A stretch of DNA of 64,000 nt from Acidimicrobiaceae bacterium. GTDB taxonomy: Bacteria > Actinomycetota > Acidimicrobiia > Acidimicrobiales > UBA8190. This document shows, one piece after another, positions 1 through 7,628 of the stretch (its first letter is position 1; each line of letters opens with the position of its first letter). The notes beneath the pieces are model-generated. The model did not search any database. It had not been told where the DNA came from and was given only the letters and a program-made list of their open reading frames with translations. The position numbers and the translations under genes were made by a program. The stretch covers positions 25,163 to 89,162 of the forward strand of contig PLXQ01000031.1 of the NCBI GenBank assembly GCA_003151475.1, given 5' to 3'.

Positions 1-348
1 GCCCGTCAGGATGTTCCCCCACACGTGCTCAAGCTCAGGGTCCATGACACCGGGCTCGGCGTAGCGCCCCCATGGCACACCTGCCGACAAGGGCACCCGG
101 TCCCGGCGCAGGGGCTCGAAGATCATCCGGCAGGCGAAGGCCTCGACCAGTACCTCGGACAACCAGGTGGAACCGCTGCGGCCGCTGCCCACAAGCAACA
201 ACGTCTCGGCCGTGTCGTGATTGAGCTCGATGAACGCCGTCTGAGAGGACGTGACTCGCCGCCACCTGCGCTGCACGATACGGGGGTGGCGTATCGCCCG
301 ACGCACGAAGCGGCTCTCACGGACCAGGGTTCGCCGGACGACGTTCAC
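1..348 (-). CDS. Sulfotransferase, N-terminal part (cut by window edge)
   Basis: This is the first ~116 residues of a sulfotransferase that would transfer sulfate from PAPS to a glycan or other acceptor. The translation shows the 5'-phosphosulfate-binding loop GSGRSGSTWLSE followed by CRMIFEPLRRD. It is very close to the complete sulfotransferase at 6346-7431; the stretches FIELNHDTA and PWGRYAEPG are shared. The GTG start at 348 is chosen because GGAAG lies nine bases upstream; an in-frame GTG at 390 is possible. The gene is divergent from the glycosyltransferase at 429. The C-terminal half lies outside the window, so the acceptor cannot be inferred. Confidence 0.8.
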   Translation of the reverse strand, partial: MNVVRRTLVRESRFVRRAIRHPRIVQRRWRRVTSSQTAFIELNHDTAETLLLVGSGRSGSTWLSEVLVEAFACRMIFEPLRRDRVPLSAGVPWGRYAEPGVMDPELEHVWGNILTG

Positions 349-428
349 GTGATCGATTCTTCCAGAGCCGGCCCCTCTCCCAGAGCCCACCGCCGTCGAG
401 GTGCGCTGGGCCGGTCCCCGCCGGTACC

Positions 429-1493
429 GTGCACCGGGTGACCGGACGATTCGCACAGCTCTACCGGCGTCACGTACGGCGTCCCGTGAACCGCGCCCTG
501 CGCCGCCTCCTGCATCGCCCGCTCGAGGGTTCCCTGGAGGTGCAGCCAAACCCATTCCCTCGGCAGGCCCTCCCCGACATCCGCCTGTGCGCTGTGCTCG
601 GCACCTGGATGGAGGAGGATATCGTCGAGGCCACCGTTCGCAACGCCTTCGCCCAGGGCGTCGAGGCCGTCTATGTCGTGGACAATGCGAGCACAGACGC
701 GACCGTCGAGCGGGCCGTCGCCGCCGGCGCCACACTGGCGGAGTCGTTCGCCACGACCGAGTACCAGGAGCGGGTGCGGATTCTCTTCATGAACGCCGTC
801 GTAGCCCGGGCCTCATTGTCGTCGGGCGCGCCCCACACCTGGTGGCTGTGGCTGGACGCCGACGAATTCCCCGAAGGCCCCGACGGTATGACCATCGCCG
901 ACTACCTGCGTACCTTGGACCGGCGCTTCCGCATGGTCGGCAGCACGTACTACAACCACTTCCCCGGCGACAGCCCGGCGTACATTCCCGGGTACCACCC
1001 CCTCGACTTCCAACCTCTTTGTGAGCGTTTCTGGCCCGAACGGGCACGCCACTGCGGACAACCGCACTGGAAGCATCCGCTCCAACGCTTCGATCGTGAC
1101 GGGGCCTTTCTCCTGGCCATGGGTGGGTTCCACTCCGCCACCCTTCGCACCGGGGAGGCGCTGTTGGAGCCGACGGGCGGCATCGTGACCCACCACATTC
1201 AGTACCGCGAGGAAGCCACTACCCGTGCCCGGCTGGCGCTGTTGTGCGGTTCAGCCCGAAACATGCAGAACGACACCATCGGCAATACCGAAATGCAGAG
1301 GCGTTTCGATTCCCTCGACGCCGTGTACGCCCACCGTTGGACCGATGTCGACAGCCTCCGCCGCCGGGACCCGGTTCTCGGCGTCCATCCCGAACCCTGG
1401 CCCGCCATGGCGTCGGTGCGCCGCTGGTACACGGCGCAGGACCTCGAGGCGGCCCGACGGCGCTCGTCCGACGGCCATGCCACGTCCGGGTGA
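429..1493 (+). CDS. Family 2-like glycosyltransferase (paralog 1)
   Basis: A 354-residue GT-A-type glycosyltransferase of the Glyco_tranf_2_4 kind, predicted to add a sugar to a surface glycan in the cytoplasm. After a basic N-terminus comes AVLGTWMEEDIVEATVRNAF, then VVDNAST and the metal/nucleotide-sugar motif WLWLDADEFPEG. The C-terminal half carries conserved His/Cys blocks (RHCGQPHWKHPLQRFDRD, GGFHS, THHIQYREE). Three close paralogs lie at 3792, 4864 and 7629. The start is GTG with no strong ribosome site; GTG 438 is an alternative. Donor and acceptor are unknown. Confidence 0.82.
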   Translation: MHRVTGRFAQLYRRHVRRPVNRALRRLLHRPLEGSLEVQPNPFPRQALPDIRLCAVLGTWMEEDIVEATVRNAFAQGVEAVYVVDNASTDATVERAVAAGATLAESFATTEYQERVRILFMNAVVARASLSSGAPHTWWLWLDADEFPEGPDGMTIADYLRTLDRRFRMVGSTYYNHFPGDSPAYIPGYHPLDFQPLCERFWPERARHCGQPHWKHPLQRFDRDGAFLLAMGGFHSATLRTGEALLEPTGGIVTHHIQYREEATTRARLALLCGSARNMQNDTIGNTEMQRRFDSLDAVYAHRWTDVDSLRRRDPVLGVHPEPWPAMASVRRWYTAQDLEAARRRSSDGHATSG

Positions 1494-1567
1494 GGCCGAC
1501 CCGGAGGACCCGCATTGCTGCGCACAGTCGCCATACCGGCGTGGCCAGAGCCCCGAGAAGCCGCTGG

Positions 1568-1608
1568 ACTGCTGTATCATGGCTGACTGTATGAGACGGG
1601 GGTGGCCA
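1568..1608 (+). promoter_or_regulatory. Shared promoter-like element, copy A
   Basis: This 41-bp stretch matches the element at 6044-6084 (minus) at 33 of 41 positions, and the core recurs at 7569-7610. It contains a -10-like hexamer TATCAT (1575-1580). Ten bases later comes ATGAGACGGGGG, the start of a small leader ORF. No good -35 box is visible. The spacing suggests transcription starts at or next to the leader ATG. It precedes the ABC exporter genes. Confidence 0.45.
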
Positions 1609-1692
1609 CCGACAACGGGCTGGGCGGCTGTTTTTCCCGTCGACGTTCGGGGCCGCGCCCCTGGTGTCCTGGGGGTTTCGATTGACTGTTGA
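1591..1692 (+). CDS. Putative leader ORF (MRRG family) upstream of ABC exporter
   Basis: A 33-codon ORF beginning MRRGWPP and ending in TGA at 1690-1692, overlapping the likely TTG start (1682) of the permease. Two other ORFs starting MRRG follow the same promoter-like element at 6061 (minus) and 7595, and they also stop at the start of the next gene. Only the first four residues and the placement are conserved, not the rest of the peptide. Translation-coupled control of the downstream gene is an inference. Confidence 0.35.
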   Translation: MRRGWPPTTGWAAVFPVDVRGRAPGVLGVSIDC

Positions 1693-2617
1693 GCCCGGCT
1701 CCGAAACCGCGGTCATCGGTGACAAAAAGGGGTTGCGAATCGTCGATCCGGCGTCCATCGCGGATGAACCCCCGACCGACAGCTACTACCGCCACCGCGT
1801 CGCGCTCATACCGGCGATCAGGGAGATGTCCCGACGCCGGGAGATCATGGTCGCGCTAGCCGAGCGCGACGTCCGGGCCAGCTACAAGCAGGCCGTGCTC
1901 GGGATGGGCTGGGCCCTCATCTCCCCCCTGCTACAGGTCATTCTCTTCACCCTGATCTTCGGCCATGTGAAGTCGCTCAAGATACCCGGTGTCCCCTACG
2001 CCATCTACGCCTATATAGGGATCCTGGCCTGGGTGTATTTTGCCGGCTCGCTCGCCTCGGGCGGCAACTCGATGATCGCGAACTTAAATCTGCTGCAGAA
2101 GACCCACTTCCCGCGGGAGTGCTTCCCCCTGTCGCAGATGCTCGAGCAGACGCTGTATACGACCATTGGCCTCATACCGTTGCTGCTCCTGCTGGTCGAC
2201 AAAGGCTTCGTCCCGAAAATCGAGGCCCTGTGGATCCCGGTCTTCCTCGTCATCGAGTTGATCTTCACCGCCGGTTTGGTCCTGGCCATGGCGGCACTCA
2301 TCGTCTATCTACGGGACCTGCAACAGGTGATGGCGATCATCCTGCAACTCGGACTGTTCGCTACGCCCATCATTTGGCCCCTGTCCAAGCTCGCCAACAT
2401 CACGTGGGGCCCCCTGCACCACGTGGATTTGAGGCCGTATTACGTGGCCTTCAACCCCCTCGGCGCTGTCATTGACAACATACGGCGCACGGCGCTGCTC
2501 GGCCTGTCTCCGGAATGGTCGCTGCTCGGTATCGCGGCGGTGTTCGCTTGCCTGTACTTCGTCGCGGGATACCGCATCTTCAAGCGGCTCGAGGTGGGTT
2601 TTGCCGACATCAGCTGA
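1682..2617 (+). CDS. ABC-2 type polysaccharide export permease (Wzm-like)
   Basis: The membrane permease of an ABC exporter for cell-surface polysaccharide, about 311 residues. A soluble N-terminus leads to the typical ABC-2 entry sequence (VALAERDVRASYKQAVLGMG) and about six hydrophobic helices, including ISPLLQVILFTLIFG, WIPVFLVIELIFTAGLVLA and the last LLGIAAVFACLYFVAGY. It ends VGFADIS, and the ATPase gene overlaps it by 17 bases. TTG 1682 is preceded by GGGGG; GTG 1664 is also in frame. It is expected to work with the 2601 ATPase to move lipid-linked glycan across the membrane. Confidence 0.85.
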   Translation: MTVEPGSETAVIGDKKGLRIVDPASIADEPPTDSYYRHRVALIPAIREMSRRREIMVALAERDVRASYKQAVLGMGWALISPLLQVILFTLIFGHVKSLKIPGVPYAIYAYIGILAWVYFAGSLASGGNSMIANLNLLQKTHFPRECFPLSQMLEQTLYTTIGLIPLLLLLVDKGFVPKIEALWIPVFLVIELIFTAGLVLAMAALIVYLRDLQQVMAIILQLGLFATPIIWPLSKLANITWGPLHHVDLRPYYVAFNPLGAVIDNIRRTALLGLSPEWSLLGIAAVFACLYFVAGYRIFKRLEVGFADIS

Positions 2618-3785
2618 CGGCACGATCATCGTCGAGCACGTCTGGAAACGATTCCGCGCCGACCAGGCCAAGCCCCGACTCAACGATCAATTGGCGAGGG
2701 TCGGACAGCGCCTGCGCGGCAAAGAACGGGAATGGCGCTGGGTGTTGAAGGACATCAACCTCGAGGTAGAACCCGGCGGGACGATGGCCCTTATCGGCGT
2801 CAACGGCTCGGGCAAGTCAACCCTGCTCAAAGTGATCAGCAGGGCCATGTACCACACCGCCGGCCGCTGCGAGACCTTCGGGCGTGTCGGCGCCCTTCTC
2901 GAAGTCCGTGGCGGCATCCACCCCCTGCTGAGCGGTAGGGAGAACATCTACATGTTCGGCACCGTCCTGGGTCTGACCCGCCGGCAGATCAACGAGCGCT
3001 TCGATACCATCGTCGACTTCGCCGAGGTGGGCGACGCAATAGACCGCCAGGTCAAGTACTACTCAAGCGGAATGCAGGTTCGCCTGGGGTTCTCTATCGC
3101 TTCCCACCTCGAAGCAGACATCCTCCTCGTCGACGAGATCCTGGCCGTTGGTGATGCCAATTTCCAGCAAAAATGCCTCCGTCGCATCAGCGAGGTCGTG
3201 GCCAACGGCACCACCCTGCTTTTCGTGTCGCACGACCTCGCCGCCGTGGAGGCTATGTGCGACAACGCCATGTGGCTGACCGACGCCATGGTCAGGGCCT
3301 CGGGTCCCACCCGTGACGTCCTGGCCCAGTACCGGGGAGCCATCGAGGAGCAGGCGGTCATGGTGTCGTCGGCCACATCGGCCCTGCGCGTGCTCAAGGT
3401 CGAGGTCACCGGTCCCGATGACGGCATCGCCCAGTCGGGTGAGAACGCCCAGCTCCATTTGGTACTGAGCGCGCCCGAGGCGGGCGCGGCGCGCTTCTTC
3501 GTCGGGGTATCGCAGGGCACCGCCATGCCGATCTTCGTGACCCGCTATTACTCGAAATTCCCTGCGGGCGATTTCGAGATCCGATGCCAAATCCGCAACC
3601 TTCCCATCCCCAAGGGTCGCTACTACGTCTGGCTGGCAGTGAGCGGGCCCGAGAAGCAACCAGCCAACCAGCAATGGAAGCCCATTGGATCCTTCGACGT
3701 CTTCGGCCCCACCGCCGTCGAGCCTCCGAAGGGAGTCATGATCCTGTCACCGGTCTACGTCGACGCCACCTGGGAGTTGTCGTAA
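2601..3785 (+). CDS. Polysaccharide ABC exporter ATPase with C-terminal domain (Wzt-like)
   Basis: The nucleotide-binding subunit that powers the 1682 permease, about 394 residues. The Walker A motif is GVNGSGKST, the ABC signature YSSGMQVRLGFS, Walker B ILLVDEILAVGD, and the switch His lies in FVSHDLAAVE. A ~130-residue C-terminal extension of beta-rich type (LRVLKVEVTGPDDG onward) follows. In Wzt proteins such an extension binds the glycan end and sets export specificity. A TTG start at 2601 is chosen because GAGGTGGG sits just upstream; the frame stays open further upstream within the permease gene. Confidence 0.87.
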   Translation: MPTSADGTIIVEHVWKRFRADQAKPRLNDQLARVGQRLRGKEREWRWVLKDINLEVEPGGTMALIGVNGSGKSTLLKVISRAMYHTAGRCETFGRVGALLEVRGGIHPLLSGRENIYMFGTVLGLTRRQINERFDTIVDFAEVGDAIDRQVKYYSSGMQVRLGFSIASHLEADILLVDEILAVGDANFQQKCLRRISEVVANGTTLLFVSHDLAAVEAMCDNAMWLTDAMVRASGPTRDVLAQYRGAIEEQAVMVSSATSALRVLKVEVTGPDDGIAQSGENAQLHLVLSAPEAGAARFFVGVSQGTAMPIFVTRYYSKFPAGDFEIRCQIRNLPIPKGRYYVWLAVSGPEKQPANQQWKPIGSFDVFGPTAVEPPKGVMILSPVYVDATWELS

Positions 3786-3791
3786 GGCGAG

Positions 3792-4847
3792 TCAGTGGCT
3801 GGTCGACGACGAGTCGTTGGACCATTTCTCTTTGGCCGCCTCCAGTTCGTCCATGTCGTACCAGCGACGGGTACTGGTCGGTTCGGACCACTTATCGGGC
3901 TGTACACCCAACGACGGGGCCTCGCCACGCAGATTGTTCACCTGGGGCCAGTTCTGGGTGTACACGGCGTCGAGTGACTCGAAGCGCCGCTGGATCATCC
4001 GGTTGCCGATGGCGTCGTTGACCGCATTGCGTGCCGGCCCACCGCACAACAACTCCAGGCGCCGACGGGTGACGGATTCCTCGCGATAAGGGAAGTGATG
4101 CGTCACAATACCGCCCACCGGTTCAAGCACCGGTTCACGGGTTCGCAGGGCACCAGTGTGGAATCCGCTGCTGGCCAGGATGAAGAGATCGTGGCGGTCG
4201 AACCGTTGCAGCGGGTGCTTCCAGTGCGACTGGACGCAATGGTGGACGTACGACGAGGTGTACTGCTCGCACTCGGGCTGGAAGTCGATGGGATGGAAGC
4301 CGGATATGTACTCGGGCTTCCCGGTCGGAAAGTGGTTGTAACAGGTGCTGCCCACGGAGCGGAAGCGCCGGTCCAAGCCGCGCAGAAACTCGGCGACGGA
4401 CACACCGCCCGGACCTTCGGGGAACTCGTCGGCGTCCAGCCAAAGCCACCAGATGCTCTCGGCGCCCGATGAAAGCGAGACCCGGGCCACCACCGCGTTC
4501 ATGAGCAGGATGCGGACCCGCTCCTCGTAGGTGTCAGTCTCGAAGGATTCGGCCAACGTGGCGCCGGCGGCTATCGCTCGCTCGACCGTCGCATCGGTAC
4601 TGGCATTGTCCACGATGTAGACGGCCTCGACGCCTTGGGCGAAGGCATTGCGCACCGTCGCCTCCACGACGTCCTCTTCCATCCACGTGCCTAGGACGGC
4701 GAAGAAGCGAAAGTCGTCCGGAGGTTGCGCATCAGGCGGGTTGGGCTCAACCACGATGCGTCCCCTGGTCGTGGGACGCAACACCCAACGGGCCCACTGG
4801 ATGCGGCGTTTGCGCCACTGGCGCCCGACGGCCGCCACCGGGTTCAC
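3792..4847 (-). CDS. Family 2-like glycosyltransferase (paralog 2)
   Basis: A 351-residue paralog of the enzymes at 429, 4864 and 7629, carrying FFAVLGTWMEEDVVEATVRN, the WLWLDADEFPEG motif and the HHCVQSHWKHPLQRFDR block. Its C-terminus (RRFESLDAVYTQNWPQVNNL) is closest to the 7629 copy. It follows the 4864 gene after only 16 bases and so is probably co-transcribed with it. The start is GTG 4847 with a weak ribosome site. It converges with the Wzt-like gene, leaving six bases between the stops. Confidence 0.82.
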   Translation of the reverse strand: MNPVAAVGRQWRKRRIQWARWVLRPTTRGRIVVEPNPPDAQPPDDFRFFAVLGTWMEEDVVEATVRNAFAQGVEAVYIVDNASTDATVERAIAAGATLAESFETDTYEERVRILLMNAVVARVSLSSGAESIWWLWLDADEFPEGPGGVSVAEFLRGLDRRFRSVGSTCYNHFPTGKPEYISGFHPIDFQPECEQYTSSYVHHCVQSHWKHPLQRFDRHDLFILASSGFHTGALRTREPVLEPVGGIVTHHFPYREESVTRRRLELLCGGPARNAVNDAIGNRMIQRRFESLDAVYTQNWPQVNNLRGEAPSLGVQPDKWSEPTSTRRWYDMDELEAAKEKWSNDSSSTSH

Positions 4848-4863
4848 GACAGTGTCGCCGGGA

Positions 4864-5928
4864 TCACGTCAGCACCTCGGGAATCGCGTGATCGGGCGAC
4901 CAGCGGCGTCGTGCCTCCTCGAGCTGGCCCATGTCGTACCAACGTCGTGTGCTCGTCGGATCGGGCCACGGGCGGGGTTGCACGCCGAGCGCCGGTTCCC
5001 AGCCGCGGTGGTTGGCCACGTGCTGCCAGTCCTGGGCGTAGATGGCGTCGAGTGATTGCAGCCGCTTCTTCATCTGCGTGTTGCCCATGGCGTGGTCGCG
5101 CACAGTGCGGTCCGATCCGCACAACAGCTCGAGGCGTGCCCGGGTGTCGGACTCCAAACGGTACTGAACGTGATGAGTCACGATGCCGCCCTCCGGTTCC
5201 CACAGCGGTTCACGGACCCGTCCGGAAAGCGCCTTTATCGTTCCCGTGTGGAAACCGGGGCCGGCCACGATGAACCTTTCATCGCGATCGAACCGCTGCA
5301 GCGGGTGCTTCCAGTGGGGCTGGACGCAGTGGCGCGCCCTCGCGGGCCAGAAGCGCTCGCACAAGGGCTGGAAGTCGATGGGATGGAAGCCGGGAATGTA
5401 ACTGGGGCGGTCACTGGGGAAGTGGTTGTAGTACGTACTGCCGACGATACGGAACCGACGATCCAAGCTACGGAGGTATTCGGCGATGGTGAGACCGTCG
5501 GGGCCCTCGGGGAACTCGTCGGCGTCCAGCCACAGCCACCAGATGTGTGGTGCGCCGCACGAAAGCGAGATCCGGGCCACCATGGCGTTCATGAGCAAGT
5601 TCCTCACCGGTTCCTCGTGGGCATCGGTGTCGAACGACTCGACCGAGGTGACGCCGGCGGCGAGCGCCCGCTCGACCGTGGCATCCGAGCTCGCATTGTC
5701 CAAGACATAGACGGCTTCGACTCCCTGGGCGAAAGCATTACGCACCGTCGCCTCGACGATGTCCTCTTCCATCCACGTGCCGAGGACGGCGAAGAGCCGA
5801 AAGTCGTCCAGAGGTTGAGCGTCGGGCGGATTGGCCTCGGGCAGGATGCGTCTCTTGATCAGTGGGCGCAACACCTGCCGAGCCCATCGACGTTGGCGCC
5901 GTCGGACGACCTCCATCGGACTCCTCAT
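4864..5928 (-). CDS. Family 2-like glycosyltransferase (paralog 3)
   Basis: A 354-residue GT-A glycosyltransferase of the same family, with FAVLGTWMEEDIVEATVRN, VLDNASSDA, the WLWLDADEFPEG motif and HCVQPHWKHPLQRFDRD. ATG 5928 is preferred because the upstream leader ORF ends in TGA one base before it, as at the 7629 copy. ATG 5916, with GAGGAG four bases upstream, is equally possible. It heads a two-gene unit with 3792 and is divergent from the 6346 sulfotransferase, the mirror image of the 348/429 pair. Confidence 0.82.
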   Translation of the reverse strand: MRSPMEVVRRRQRRWARQVLRPLIKRRILPEANPPDAQPLDDFRLFAVLGTWMEEDIVEATVRNAFAQGVEAVYVLDNASSDATVERALAAGVTSVESFDTDAHEEPVRNLLMNAMVARISLSCGAPHIWWLWLDADEFPEGPDGLTIAEYLRSLDRRFRIVGSTYYNHFPSDRPSYIPGFHPIDFQPLCERFWPARARHCVQPHWKHPLQRFDRDERFIVAGPGFHTGTIKALSGRVREPLWEPEGGIVTHHVQYRLESDTRARLELLCGSDRTVRDHAMGNTQMKKRLQSLDAIYAQDWQHVANHRGWEPALGVQPRPWPDPTSTRRWYDMGQLEEARRRWSPDHAIPEVLT

Positions 5929-5929
5929 G

Positions 5930-6061
5930 TCACGACGACTCCGACGAGATCGTGCGACGGTCGGACCACGTCGTGCCGGGGGCGGTGCCGGGCAAGCGCC
6001 GATTGATGCCAGCTCGCGCACAATTCGACCGCCCGGTGCTGACTGGCCGCCCCCTTCTCAT
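5930..6061 (-). CDS. Putative leader ORF (MRRG family) upstream of GT paralog 3
   Basis: A 43-codon ORF starting MRRGRPVS and ending in TGA, with one base between its stop and ATG 5928. The ATG lies ten bases after the -10-like TAACAT of element copy B. The architecture matches the leaders at 1591 and 7595, although the peptide after MRRG is not conserved. A role in coupled translation is inferred. Confidence 0.35.
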   Translation of the reverse strand: MRRGRPVSTGRSNCARAGINRRLPGTAPGTTWSDRRTISSESS

Positions 6062-6084
6062 ACCGTTTGAGATGTTACAGCAGT
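6044..6084 (-). promoter_or_regulatory. Shared promoter-like element, copy B
   Basis: Read on the minus strand, this starts ACTGCTGTAACAT and ends with ATGAGAAGGGGGCGGCCA, matching copy A (1568-1608) at 33 of 41 bases. TAACAT (6072-6077) is the -10-like part. It drives, presumably, the leader ORF and the two glycosyltransferases at 4864 and 3792. Confidence 0.45.
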
Positions 6085-6345
6085 CCGCTCGCTTTTCGGG
6101 CCCCCACGGTACCGATCCTAAGACAGTGCGAGTTGGCTCTCGTGCTTAGGGTCAGGCTCCGCAGAGACGGCACCACCGTCGGACGAGAGTGGTCGGGTCG
6201 CCTCGGGGTCCCGCGCCCGATACCAGGGATGTACCGAAACTTGGTCCGTCCATGGTGCGCGTCATGTCCGGGCACATCGTGGCCGAGGCGACCGATCGCG
6301 GTTCGAACCGCATCTCGGTCCGGGCCCGCTCTGGTAAAATTCGGT

Positions 6346-7431
6346 ATGAGTGCCGTCAGGCGTGCCCTGGCCCGTGAGATCACCGTGGTGCGCCGGACGC
6401 TGCGCCCAGCGCGGGCCGCTGCCCGCCGCTTGCAGGCCCTTTCCACTCCCGGAACAGGTTTCGTCGAACTCAATCACGACACGGCCAAGACCTTCTTACT
6501 CGTGAGCAGTGGGCGCAGCGGCTCCACGTGGTTGTCGGAGGTACTGGTCGAGGCCTTCGACTGCCGGATGATCTTCGAGCCCATGCGCCGTGACAAAGTG
6601 CCTTTGTCCGCAACCGTGCCTTGGGGGCGCTATGCCGAGCCCGGCCTGGCCGACCCCGAGCTGGAACGCGTGATGGGGCTCATCCTGGGCGGCCGGGTCC
6701 GCAGCCAGTGGACCGACAAATTCAACGTCTACCGGTTTCCCCGGCGGCGCCTGGTCAAAGAGGTCCGGGCCACAAACCTTCTGCCGTGGTTGAGGGACCG
6801 GTTCCCCGAGATACCGATCATCTACCTTCTGCGCCATCCGATCGCCATGGCGTGGTCGGCCGCGGAGCTCAAGCTTCAGCCGTACTTTGGTGAGTTCCTC
6901 GGCCAGCCGCTGCTTATGGACGGCCCTCTGGCGCCGTGGCGCGATGTCATCGCCCGGCACAGCGCCGATGCCGACCTCTTTCACCGTCATGTCCTGCGCT
7001 GGTGCATGGAGAACTCCGTCCCCATCCGGCAGCTGGCCCCGGGGTCGGTGCATGTCGTGTTCTACGAGAACCTGGTGGAGGACCCACACGGCGAGCTACA
7101 GCGACTGGCCCGGTATCTGGGGCGCTTCAAAGAAGGGGCCTGGGACTTCGACCCGGCCCGACCGACCGTGGACCGCCCGTCGCGCGCCAACTATCGCAAG
7201 ACACCGATGATGTCGGCGGACGAGCGCCTGCGGTCGTGGGTGGACACGGTCCCCGTCGCCAGCGTCGAGCGCGCCGTCGCCCTTGTGAAGGAATTCGGGC
7301 TCGACCATGTCTATGGGGCCGACGTCCGGCCGAACGTGACGGCCGAGGCGTTGCTGCAGGGCGGCACCGCATGCCCGCCGGGGCAGGTACCAGGGGTCTC
7401 CCGGGGCACGGAGTCGTCAACGTCCCGATAG
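6346..7431 (+). CDS. Sulfotransferase (complete paralog of the 1-348 gene)
   Basis: A 361-residue PAPS-dependent sulfotransferase, probably cytoplasmic and acting on a glycan or lipid intermediate. The 5'-phosphosulfate loop is SSGRSGSTWLSEVLVEAF near residue 50. The 3'-phosphate-binding region is IPIIYLLRHPIAMAWS, and VHVVFYENLVEDPHGELQRL is the usual later block. The frame is open upstream, but ATG 6346 matches the paralog's start and has a TAAAAT hexamer (6335-6340) only five bases before it, suggesting a leaderless message. It is divergent from the 4864 glycosyltransferase. Confidence 0.85.
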   Translation: MSAVRRALAREITVVRRTLRPARAAARRLQALSTPGTGFVELNHDTAKTFLLVSSGRSGSTWLSEVLVEAFDCRMIFEPMRRDKVPLSATVPWGRYAEPGLADPELERVMGLILGGRVRSQWTDKFNVYRFPRRRLVKEVRATNLLPWLRDRFPEIPIIYLLRHPIAMAWSAAELKLQPYFGEFLGQPLLMDGPLAPWRDVIARHSADADLFHRHVLRWCMENSVPIRQLAPGSVHVVFYENLVEDPHGELQRLARYLGRFKEGAWDFDPARPTVDRPSRANYRKTPMMSADERLRSWVDTVPVASVERAVALVKEFGLDHVYGADVRPNVTAEALLQGGTACPPGQVPGVSRGTESSTSR

Positions 7432-7568
7432 ACGATGGCGCGTCGCATGCCCGGAAGTGCTCGAGGACAAGCGATGACTGGAGCCGCGCAACGAAGACAC
7501 CAGCAAACGCCCCGGCAGCGACGATTAGAATTCCTGAACATCGCGTACGCCCAGCACCTGTCGGGCCG

Positions 7569-7610
7569 GGGCGCTGCGATAACATGGCTCGGCCATGAGA
7601 CGGGGGGCCA
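7569..7610 (+). promoter_or_regulatory. Shared promoter-like element, copy C
   Basis: A shorter version of the element at 1568 and 6044. GCTG, then TAACATGGCT (from 7580), then after nine bases from the hexamer ATGAGACGGGG and GGCCA. It lies directly upstream of the 10-residue leader ORF and the 7629 glycosyltransferase. Confidence 0.4.
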
Positions 7611-7627
7611 CGTGGGAGCTGTCGTGA
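7595..7627 (+). CDS. Putative leader ORF MRRGATWELS upstream of GT paralog 4
   Basis: A ten-residue ORF, MRRGATWELS, whose TGA stop is separated by one base from ATG 7629. Its GGGAGC also serves as the ribosome site for the glycosyltransferase. It begins with the same MRRG as the leaders at 1591 and 5930. A function is inferred only from the repeated arrangement. Confidence 0.35.
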   Translation: MRRGATWELS

Positions 7628-7628
7628 T

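Noticed and set aside
25..441. Plus-strand open frame of 138 codons at the left edge
   Set aside because: It is antisense to the sulfotransferase start, whose PAPS loop is clearly encoded on the minus strand.
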